A DNA stretch of 37,697 bases. Source: Thermoleophilia bacterium. GTDB taxonomy: Bacteria; Actinomycetota; Thermoleophilia; Gaiellales; F1-60-MAGs149. The notes below the pieces were generated by a model. That model was given only the letters and a program-made list of their open reading frames with translations. It searched no databases and was not told the DNA's origin. The stretch spans positions 1 through 37,697 of the forward strand of contig SHUX01000008.1 of assembly GCA_009694475.1 (NCBI GenBank). The letters are read 5' to 3'. The number at the start of each line of letters is the position of its first letter. The stretch's first letter is position 1. Below are positions 8,801 to 13,788 of this stretch, piece after piece. The position numbers and the translations under genes were made by a program.

Positions 8801-9094
8801 GTGGACCAGGCTGAGGATGCTCCGACCAAGCCGAAGCGAGGCCGTCCGCGCAAGGTCAAGCTCGAGGAGACGGTTGTCGAGCCGCCGGCACCGGAATTTA
8901 CGGCATCCGGCATGCGCCGTGTCGTGATCGACGACGAGCCCGATGACGCTACGTTTTCGACGGATGGTATGAATCTCCAGCGTGGCCGCGGCCGCCCACG
9001 CAAGACCAAGGCAGTACCGAAGTCTCGGCGCGTGGCACCAGCGAAGCCACCCGCGACCGATCCGCCTGGTCCAGCCGAAATCCCCGAGTGGTAG
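5873..9094 (+). CDS. SF2 DEAH-type helicase with acidic insertion and AT-hook tail
   Basis: A 1073-aa DNA/RNA-dependent ATPase. Motor motifs in order: Q-motif-like LRPHQ (97-101), motif I HPTASGKT (221-228), motif II DEAH (311-314), motif III GMTAT (335-339), motif V LAEGWN (481-486) and motif VI QQRVGRVMR (506-514), as in DEAD/DEAH helicases of the restriction/UvrB-like group. Between the Q motif and motif I is an acidic linker with runs of 8, 6 and 9 aspartates. Residues ~560-850 are helical and unassigned. A basic cluster (KKRRRRRKRKR, from 858) and four AT-hook cores (GRPRK) in an acidic, Pro-rich tail follow. The start is supported by TTGGAGG 5-6 nt upstream. It is a single gene next to infA. 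DNA binding in the minor groove is inferred from the AT-hooks. Confidence 0.88.
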   Translation: MLEAGNTATGTEFVDMTGRPTLDAVERWIGECIRAPGDTDDIRVGSLWASAYLEAADEIERGLALPSAEYRRRYALPLGLQRVLAEDEPHLQSGLALRPHQVDALAGMLAAVIGDFERSQRAEQDELEQPENDAPKLADESTAVVGESGDDDDDDDDFGFEDDDDDDAPVALPPIVDSPVARVVLAGIDDPDDDDDDDDDEATGDEPIDDPGAVRRYRFKHPTASGKTVAAAAFVDAAKITGVLILTHRRLLVDQFERDLKEQGYAHRLKDPVLGVAKPPLVPPITIETYAWFIKNADRLSRDVYGVILCDEAHTALGDRTSAAIRRLDTPTYIGMTATDQLLQKHVGDVFPAEIADFPLGEAVLSGVVAPLRAVRVPPGTSLKRVRLVGGDYDQQELADALDHDAVNMAASMYYLDMFGQRPGIVYAAGVDHAVRVAAAMRAIGLKAAAVSGRTPPRELAETLAAYERGEVNVLVNAQLLAEGWNAPRATVCMHLAPTASRRVYQQRVGRVMRLHRRKESGVVVDFAEAAAPHTDRTITLHSLLDVDTFQPGALVTPRPPRVRRRWRRLPKALVREAPWVVPVTPDPVRRAAVICDNWKTVAVDRLPLDEQELWAEHAAERAQPKDLEKLARVLVAVPRQARMVFFAKCAAENRHRQLRLEALRDLAQSGPGTNLFEQAVRLVERAPTWRQDRQQGARTLLLALGDGFGEASDHYVSAWAWRLAASSADAQQRRVTAAVEGGRELLRSLSGRSGDAARQQAKAIVAIAEEQPLDVGAALLACIRTVDMGAERVLEDARIRMSADPRALAAALGSNVPLPRGVKRPTRSRVSAAALQGSVLPSSIGALPNEAAHEEPKKRRRRRKRKRTGESPNGEATVEAVDSDTPETIETEGASANVGFEAVEESLPVKPKRGRPRKVRPEESVEAVAVEALVTEPALSDQSDEAPVKRKRGRPRKVRQEEELVVEAPSIESAPVDQAEDAPTKPKRGRPRKVKLEETVVEPPAPEFTASGMRRVVIDDEPDDATFSTDGMNLQRGRGRPRKTKAVPKSRRVAPAKPPATDPPGPAEIPEW
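6320..6475 (+). other. Poly-aspartate segment inside the helicase
   Basis: GAC/GAT codons give Asp runs of 8 (6320-6343), 6 (6356-6373) and 9 (6446-6472, followed by Glu). GAC and GAT alternate irregularly, so the runs look selected at the protein level rather than produced by simple trinucleotide slippage. Confidence 0.9.
8603..9004 (+). repeat. Four AT-hook repeats in the helicase tail
   Basis: KPKRGRPRK (8603-8629), KRKRGRPRK (8720-8746), KPKRGRPRK (8828-8854) and RGRGRPRK (8981-9004). The first three are spaced by 39 and 36 residues and share flanking text (basic hook, then Glu-rich linker), so they look like duplicated units. Confidence 0.88.
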
Positions 9095-9101
9095 TCGACC
9101 G

Positions 9102-9320
9102 CTACTTGTAGCGGTACGTAATCCGACCGCGCGTGAGGTCGTACGGGGAGAGTTCGACCTTGACGCGGTCGCCAGGCAGGATGCGGATGTAGTGGCGGCG
9201 CATCCGACCCGAGATATGGCCGAGTACCTCATGCCCATTGTCGAGCATGACGCGGAACATGGTGTTCGGAAGCGACTCCGTCACCTCGCCCTCGACTTCA
9301 ATCTTCTCTTCCTTCGTCAC
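9102..9320 (-). CDS. infA: Translation initiation factor IF-1
   Basis: A small S1/OB-fold protein that binds the ribosomal A site during initiation. It matches IF-1 almost end to end: [47 protein letters not shown] and [11 protein letters not shown] start it at the second in-frame GTG (9320, 72 aa) because GGAG lies 5 nt before it and overlaps the first GTG (9326), which would add two residues. It is not beside rpmJ, rpsM, rpsK or map here, unlike the usual ribosomal-protein operon. The Shine-Dalgarno sequence lies in a possible stem (9326-9349). Confidence 0.97.
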   Translation of the reverse strand: MTKEEKIEVEGEVTESLPNTMFRVMLDNGHEVLGHISGRMRRHYIRILPGDRVKVELSPYDLTRGRITYRYK

Positions 9321-9325
9321 CAGCA

Positions 9326-9349
9326 CTCCGTTGTTTGACTGCTACGGAG
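9326..9349 (-). promoter_or_regulatory. Hairpin covering the infA ribosome-binding site
   Basis: On the minus strand CTCCGT pairs with ACGGAG around a 12-nt loop, and the second arm contains the GGAG of the infA ribosome site. A TACCCT box just upstream could be the -10 element. Control of infA translation through this stem is inference. Confidence 0.4.
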
Positions 9350-9393
9350 GGTACCTGAGCCGCCTTCAGCATGTTCCCGACAGCGTCGACCGC

Positions 9394-9399
9394 TACCTT
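9394..9399 (+). promoter_or_regulatory. -10 box for a leaderless aminopeptidase start
   Basis: TACCTT, 6 nt (TTGGGT), then ATG at 9406. It selects this ATG over the 56-codon upstream extension in the ORF track, which would run back into infA. Confidence 0.65.
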
Positions 9400-9405
9400 T
9401 TGGGT

Positions 9406-10644
9406 ATGACCGTTATGACTCCCGATGAGCTCGATCGCTATGCGGCCGCCGTCATCGATACCTGCCTACACATTAAAAAGGGCGACACCGTCGCCATTCA
9501 CGGCGAGCCGGGTTCGCGCCCGTACATGCACGCACTTGTTGAGGCGGCCTATGCCTCGGGTGCACGCTTTGTCGATGTGTTGTACGTCGATCCGATTATC
9601 CGCCGTGCGCGCATCACGGGTGCGAAGGACGTCACCACGCTCAAGTGGTCGCCACGCTGGCATTTGACGCGAATGAAGGATCTGGTGGCGGCTGATGCTT
9701 CGATCATTTCGATTGCTGGCGAGGAGAATCCGGGCCTGATGAAGGGCATCGATCCGAAGCGGGCGATGCTGGAGATGACGGCGCGGATGCCGGGTCGTGA
9801 GGCGTATTTGAAGGCTGTTGCTGCGGGTATTGCGCGGTTCTGTGTGGTTGCCTATCCGGCGCCGGGCTGGGCGAAGCAGGTCTATCCGACGTTGTCGGCC
9901 GATCGTGCGCAGCGTGCGTTGGCGAAGGATCTCTTGTCGTTCTGTCGGATTGGGGCGGACGATGCGCCGGGTGCGTGGGGCAGGCATGTGGAGACGCTCG
10001 TCAAGCGTTCTGCGCTGGTCAATAAGCGCAACTTCATGTCGATCGAGTTCAAGGCTCCTGGCACGGACCTGAAGGTTGGGCTGTCGCCGAAGACGCGCTT
10101 TTGTGCGGCTGAGATGAAGACGCCGAATGGTCGGCGTTGGTGCGCGAACTTGCCCACCGAGGAGGTTTTTGCCAGTCCTGATTACCGCTTTGCGGAGGGC
10201 CACTTTGCCTGCACGCGGCCACTGTCGCTTGATGGTCAGATGTTCGATGGCATCAAGGCCGAATTTGCGGGTGGTCAACTCCAGCGCATTCAGGCCAAGA
10301 CGGCGAAGCAGCGCGAGTATCTCGCGGCCTATTTTTCGCGTGATAAGGGTGCTGGTCGGCTGGGCGAGGTGGCGCTTGTCGATAAGGCGTCGCGGATCGG
10401 CCAGTCAAACCGTGTCTACCACACGACGCTGCTTGACGAGAACGCGGTCGCGCACGTGGCTTTCGGTTCGGCCTACGCCTCGACGCGTGTCCCTGACGCG
10501 AAGCTGACGGGTGATCGCGGCCTCAATGTCTCGAAGATCCACGTCGATGTGATGATCGGCTGCGACGAGCTCGACGTGACGGGCGTGACGGCCAAGGGCG
10601 AACGCATCTCGGTGATCAGCGACGGCGGTTGGGTGCTGAAGTAG
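9406..10644 (+). CDS. M29-family aminopeptidase (aminopeptidase T/S-like)
   Basis: Cytoplasmic dimetal exopeptidase that removes N-terminal residues from peptides. The 412 aa have the full metal-site set of family M29 in order: NLPTEEVF (E252/E253), GRLGE (E321), DENAVAHVAFGSAY (H350, Y357) and HVDVMIG (H379, D381). The spacing closely follows Thermus AmpT (E250, E316, H345, Y352, H376, D378). The start at 9406 is set by the upstream TACCTT box. From about 9700 onward T-ending codons (GGT, GTT, TCG/TCT) become more common than in the first kilobases. It converges on a small minus-strand gene 10 nt downstream. Confidence 0.92.
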   Translation: MTVMTPDELDRYAAAVIDTCLHIKKGDTVAIHGEPGSRPYMHALVEAAYASGARFVDVLYVDPIIRRARITGAKDVTTLKWSPRWHLTRMKDLVAADASIISIAGEENPGLMKGIDPKRAMLEMTARMPGREAYLKAVAAGIARFCVVAYPAPGWAKQVYPTLSADRAQRALAKDLLSFCRIGADDAPGAWGRHVETLVKRSALVNKRNFMSIEFKAPGTDLKVGLSPKTRFCAAEMKTPNGRRWCANLPTEEVFASPDYRFAEGHFACTRPLSLDGQMFDGIKAEFAGGQLQRIQAKTAKQREYLAAYFSRDKGAGRLGEVALVDKASRIGQSNRVYHTTLLDENAVAHVAFGSAYASTRVPDAKLTGDRGLNVSKIHVDVMIGCDELDVTGVTAKGERISVISDGGWVLK

Positions 10645-10654
10645 CCTGACGCAG

Positions 10655-10891
10655 CTAGGCCGGGTCGTCCAGCACGACGACGCGGAGACCCCACGCGTCA
10701 CCGGAGGCGAACAAGGCGTCGGCATCGACCTCGTCTTCCCAGCCGAGCACGTGCGGCTCTGGCTGGCTGGACGTCGAGCCGAGGATCGCGCGGCGCTTCG
10801 GGACCTCTGGGGGCGTGGGGCCATCGGCCATGCGTTCGCGCGCCTCTTCGGCCGCCTCAACCGCTGGACCCTCTGCGTAGCCCTTGCCCAT
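10655..10891 (-). CDS. Small protein of unknown function (78 aa)
   Basis: The open frame begins MGKGYAEGPAVEAAEE and ends LRVVVLDDPA. It is acidic, soluble, and has no membrane segment or motif I recognise. The start is 10 nt beyond the stop of the HhH-GPD gene on the same strand, so it could be read with it, but the stop codon of that gene also forms a TAGGCT box 7 nt before this ATG, which suggests its own leaderless transcript. Protein-like composition and neat packing between two genes support it as real. The function is unknown. Confidence 0.65.
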   Translation of the reverse strand: MGKGYAEGPAVEAAEEARERMADGPTPPEVPKRRAILGSTSSQPEPHVLGWEDEVDADALFASGDAWGLRVVVLDDPA

Positions 10892-10898
10892 AACGGAC

Positions 10899-10904
10899 AG
10901 CCTA
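10899..10904 (-). promoter_or_regulatory. -10 box overlapping the HhH-GPD stop codon
   Basis: Minus-strand TAGGCT, in which TAG is the stop of the upstream gene, then GTCCGTT and ATG at 10891. The spacing (7 nt) is that of a leaderless start. Confidence 0.5.
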
Positions 10905-11468
10905 CGCCGAAGCGGCGCGCTTGGCAGCCTTGGCTGCCCGCTTGCCCGCCTGATACGCCGCGAGCTCCTCTGCGGTGCGCACATCGCCGAGTGTCGTATG
11001 GGCAGGCATCAATTTGGCGAGGCCAGGCAGTTCTACGCCGTACTGCCGGTACAGGAGCACCATGATCGTCCGCACCTTCATCTCTCCAAAGCCAGGCAAC
11101 GCACCGATTCGAGCGGCCAGATCGGCGGCATCGGTCGCCTCTGTCCAAACCCGCGAGCCATCGCCACCATAGTCTCGGGTAATCACGGCACAGAGATCTT
11201 GGAGCCGCGTCGCCATCGAGCCGGGAAAGCGATGCACGGCAGGCTGTTCGCGGCAGGCAGCGAGGAACACGTCAGGGTCCAACTCCGCGATGCGCTGAGG
11301 ATCAAGGTGGCCAAGCCTCGCACGCAGTGTGGCCGGGCCCACGAACGCCTTCTGTACCGTGATCTGCTGGTCGAGTGCGAAGCCGATCAGCAATGCGTTC
11401 GGGTCGGTTGCGATCAGTCGATCAGCGGCCTCATCACCAGTCCAAGGGAGCAGCGGGGGGCCGGGCAC
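10902..11468 (-). CDS. HhH-GPD-type base-excision repair protein
   Basis: A 188-aa protein of the helix-hairpin-helix glycosylase superfamily, resembling the short actinobacterial HhH-GPD subfamily (TIGR03252-like by my recollection). Visible are the N-terminal helical region with DQQITVQKAF (about 35-45) and the hairpin ALPGFGEMKVRT (about 130-142), equivalent to the LPGVGxKTA of endonuclease III. There is no C-terminal four-cysteine Fe-S loop. Members remove damaged bases from DNA; here the substrate is unknown and I cannot confirm the catalytic Asp. Start GTG at 11468 lies 7 nt after the carD stop, so it is probably co-transcribed with carD. Confidence 0.8.
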   Translation of the reverse strand: MPGPPLLPWTGDEAADRLIATDPNALLIGFALDQQITVQKAFVGPATLRARLGHLDPQRIAELDPDVFLAACREQPAVHRFPGSMATRLQDLCAVITRDYGGDGSRVWTEATDAADLAARIGALPGFGEMKVRTIMVLLYRQYGVELPGLAKLMPAHTTLGDVRTAEELAAYQAGKRAAKAAKRAASA

Positions 11469-11475
11469 AGCGAAC

Positions 11476-11985
11476 CTAAGCGGCAGAGCCGATGCGTGTG
11501 GTGATCGCCGCGTCGATGCGGGCCTGCGTGGTCTCTTCGTCAAGACCGAGCGCCTCGCCAATCTCGCGTGCGTAGGCCTTGCGGACGCGATCGAGCAGCG
11601 TCCGCTGACCGTCGTTGAGCTTACGCGTTTCAGCCGTATCGACGAGCGAAGCGAGCACCTCAACCATGCCGCTGAGTTCGCCCTCGGCAAAGCGATCCTT
11701 GAGTAGGCGCCCATCGCGATTCCACGGGATCGCCTCGTTGTGCTCGTTGGCAAGCGCGTTGAGCGACCTGTCGGCCGAGGCCTTGCTGGTGACGTGGCGC
11801 AGACCGCGCTCAACAGCGCGATGGAGCGGCACGGTGACATTCATCTTCGAGTCGAGAACGAAGAGGTCGACAACGGTTACTTTGGTGCCAAGGACGACCT
11901 TTTCGCCGATGTTTTCAACGCGTGCGAAACCCTCCGGCCCGAAGACGACGGTCTTGCCCTTCTCGAATTGCGTCACTTTTGCCAC
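11476..11985 (-). CDS. carD: CarD/CdnL-family RNA polymerase-binding regulator
   Basis: Binds the RNA polymerase beta subunit and stabilises the open complex at sigma-A-type promoters. The 169 aa show the N-terminal RNAP-interacting Tudor-like part (FEKGKTVVFGPEGFARVENI, about 7-26; DLFVLDSKMNVTVP about 40-53) and the C-terminal helical DNA-binding part with the wedge tryptophan in IPWNRDGRLLKDR (about 86-98), like the NWSRR of mycobacterial CarD. It lacks the HMGA-like tail of Myxococcus CarD. Start GTG has AGGAG 5 nt upstream; a TACTAT box further up could be its -10. It leads a minus-strand group with the HhH-GPD gene. Confidence 0.9.
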   Translation of the reverse strand: MAKVTQFEKGKTVVFGPEGFARVENIGEKVVLGTKVTVVDLFVLDSKMNVTVPLHRAVERGLRHVTSKASADRSLNALANEHNEAIPWNRDGRLLKDRFAEGELSGMVEVLASLVDTAETRKLNDGQRTLLDRVRKAYAREIGEALGLDEETTQARIDAAITTRIGSAA

Positions 11986-12104
11986 ACTGGCTCCTAATCG
12001 CCGAGAAACCGCATAGTAGTCGACTCGGGGTTTTCGTCCGCCGGGTGCAGGTTCGGCTACGCTACCCGCGTCGGAATACCGACACCTACCATCCGACGAG
12101 GTTG

Positions 12105-12299
12105 ATGATGCTACGCCGAATCCTGCCGGTCTTTCTGTTCGCTCTGCTGCTGGTGCCGACGGCTGCGCTAGCGGCTGAGGATGGTGGTCCGAAAGAGTAT
12201 GTGACAGAGATCTTTATCGCCCTGATCATCCTCGTGATTGCCCTGTTCGCCGTGATCGCCGGTTTTGAGGCTCGCAAGGGTCGTCGCAAGTCGCACTAA
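12105..12299 (+). CDS. Small secreted or inner-membrane protein (64 aa)
   Basis: The frame encodes MMLRRILPVFLFALLL..., a signal peptide with a likely cleavage after AALA (about residue 24), then a short acidic linker (AEDGGPKEYV), one membrane helix (IFIALIILVIALFAVIAGF) and a basic tail (EARKGRRKSH). The mature protein would be about 40 aa, anchored with its tail in the cytoplasm. GAGG lies shortly before the ATG pair at 12105/12108; either could be used. A TACGCT box further upstream is a candidate -10. I do not recognise the family. The ORF track shows it only as part of a longer frame that begins inside the region upstream of carD. Confidence 0.72.
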   Translation: MMLRRILPVFLFALLLVPTAALAAEDGGPKEYVTEIFIALIILVIALFAVIAGFEARKGRRKSH

Positions 12300-12376
12300 G
12301 CCGAGGCCGCTGCGCGTGGTCGAAGGCGTGCCGCTGAGGTTGTGTGAGGTGTGGCGTTGCTCGCGCATTGCTTTGT

Positions 12377-12382
12377 TAGGGT
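12377..12382 (+). promoter_or_regulatory. -10 box for a leaderless GST-like gene
   Basis: TAGGGT, then AAGAAC (6 nt), then GTG at 12389. No ribosome site precedes the GTG. Confidence 0.6.
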
Positions 12383-12388
12383 AAGAAC

Positions 12389-13057
12389 GTGCTTTGCCTT
12401 TACCAGATCACTGGCTCCTCATCTTTTGCTGCTCGTGCTGCACTCGAAGAGGTGGGCGCTGACTACGAGGTCGTCAACGTTCATCCGAAGCAGCGCGACC
12501 TTGACCCGTCATTCGCTGAGGTCAATCCGCTGCAGCGTGTGCCCGCGCTGCGCGACGGCGATGCGATGGTCTACGAAACCGGCGCAGCTCTCCTGTATAT
12601 CGCCGACCGTTTTCCCGCCGCGGGCCTGATCCCCGCGATCGGCGATCCGCGGCGTCCAGACGTTTATCGCTGGGTGATGTGGACGGCCAATACGCTGCAC
12701 AGTGCGTGGTGGCCACTGATGATGCCGAGCTTTATGACGACGGAAGAGTCGGGCGCCATCGGTATCCGCCAGCGTGGCATTACGAACATGGCGAAGCACG
12801 GCGCCTATCTGGACGGCCAGTTGATGGGCAAAGAATGGTGTCTCGGCGACCAGTTTACGATCGCCGACATCTATCTCTACATGCTGGTTGGTTGGCAGTC
12901 CTTCGTAGATGACGTCCAGGTTGGCGGCGCGCCGGTGCAGGAGCACTTCGCCCGCGTTGGTGCGCGCCCAGCGATTGCCCGTGCCCGCGAGCTCGACGAC
13001 CTCACCCCAGACTTTCAGCGCAACCACTCCGACATGCGTGGCGGCGAGCTGATCTAG
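12389..13057 (+). CDS. Glutathione S-transferase-family protein
   Basis: 222 aa with the two-domain GST layout: a thioredoxin-like N-terminal domain (MLCLYQITGSSSFAARAALEE, 1-21; NPLQRVPALRDGD about 46-58; ETGAALLYIADRFP about 63-76, the E-S/T gamma-glutamyl-binding motif) and an all-helical C-terminal domain with the folding motif LGDQFTIADIYLY (about 151-163). The likely catalytic position near residues 9-11 is serine. Members conjugate or reduce electrophiles with a thiol. Since many Actinobacteria use mycothiol rather than glutathione, the true co-substrate is open. It converges on the moaD-moaE gene, with a 5-bp hairpin (13063-13077) between. Confidence 0.88.
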   Translation: MLCLYQITGSSSFAARAALEEVGADYEVVNVHPKQRDLDPSFAEVNPLQRVPALRDGDAMVYETGAALLYIADRFPAAGLIPAIGDPRRPDVYRWVMWTANTLHSAWWPLMMPSFMTTEESGAIGIRQRGITNMAKHGAYLDGQLMGKEWCLGDQFTIADIYLYMLVGWQSFVDDVQVGGAPVQEHFARVGARPAIARARELDDLTPDFQRNHSDMRGGELI

Positions 13058-13062
13058 CGCGC

Positions 13063-13077
13063 AGCGATCCTGTCGCT
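13063..13077. terminator. Small hairpin between convergent genes
   Basis: AGCGA-TCCTG-TCGCT between the GST-like gene and the MoaD-MoaE gene, touching the latter's stop codon. It is only 5 bp and has no T-run, so a bidirectional terminator is possible but weakly supported. Confidence 0.25.
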
Positions 13078-13736
13078 CAGGACCCTCGACCGACCCAGAC
13101 GGAGCCGTCGCGGTAGACCTCGCGCTTCCAGATCGGGACAGAGACCTTCAACTGCTCGATGATCCACGCCGTCGCTGCGAGCGCGGACGGGCGGTGGCGA
13201 GAGGTCGAGACGATCACGACGGAGGCTTCGCCGGGCAAGACGGTGCCCGTGCGATGGACGATCTCGACGGCCAAGAGTTCGTGGTCGGCAGCGGCCTGAT
13301 TGGCGATCCGTGTCAACTCTTCGAGCGCCATCTCCTCGTAGGCCTCGTATTCGAGGTGGACGACGTCCTTGCCCTTGGTGGCGTTACGGACGGTGCCGGT
13401 GAAGGCCGCTTGGGCGCCTGCACGCTCGTCGTTTGCCCGTGCATGGGCGGCGGCGATGTCGATCGGATCGGCGGTAATCGCAACGCCGATGCGTGGCGCG
13501 TCCGAGCCACCTGAGACGGGTGGGATCAGCGCCACTTCGTCGCCGTCGACAAGCAGTGTCGAGCGGTCGCTGTAGGTGCGATTGACGGCGTAGGCGATGC
13601 CGGCGGGCTCTTCGCCGAGGTCAAGCAACAGCCAGATCGCGCCGGCGGTCGTGCCGTCGGGCACGTCGAGCTCGCGGCGGCCGGTGCCCGCGCGTTCGCG
13701 GAGACCGGCGAAGAGTCGGATGGTGACGGTGGCCAC
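13077..13736 (-). CDS. MoaD-MoaE fusion: molybdopterin synthase
   Basis: Both subunits of molybdopterin synthase in one 219-aa chain. Residues 1-77 are MoaD, the ubiquitin-like sulfur carrier, ending in PPVSGG (GG at 76-77), and about 80-219 are MoaE, with AAFTGTVRN, EYEAYEEMA, HRTG and the C-terminal PIWKREVY. MoaD must expose its terminal GG as a thiocarboxylate, so the fusion needs to be cut after Gly77, as described for mycobacterial MoaX. The enzyme adds the dithiolene sulfurs to precursor Z (cPMP). Start GTG is 6 nt from a TAGACT box. No other moa gene is in the window. Confidence 0.93.
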   Translation of the reverse strand: MATVTIRLFAGLRERAGTGRRELDVPDGTTAGAIWLLLDLGEEPAGIAYAVNRTYSDRSTLLVDGDEVALIPPVSGGSDAPRIGVAITADPIDIAAAHARANDERAGAQAAFTGTVRNATKGKDVVHLEYEAYEEMALEELTRIANQAAADHELLAVEIVHRTGTVLPGEASVVIVSTSRHRPSALAATAWIIEQLKVSVPIWKREVYRDGSVWVGRGS

Positions 13737-13742
13737 GACGGC

Positions 13743-13748
13743 AGTCTA
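13743..13748 (-). promoter_or_regulatory. -10 box for leaderless moaD-moaE
   Basis: Minus-strand TAGACT, GCCGTC, GTG at 13736. It lies back to back with the TACGCT box of the mutase gene (13775-13780) in a 52-nt divergent interval. Confidence 0.6.
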
Positions 13749-13774
13749 CGGGTGTCTGCCAGCCCGCGTCCGGC

Positions 13775-13780
13775 TACGCT
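13775..13780 (+). promoter_or_regulatory. -10 box before the mutase gene
   Basis: TACGCT, 8 nt, then GTG at 13789. The spacer is slightly longer than at the other leaderless starts here. It supports the GTG at 13789 over the 64-codon upstream extension in the ORF track. Confidence 0.45.
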
Positions 13781-13788
13781 GCTGCCCT

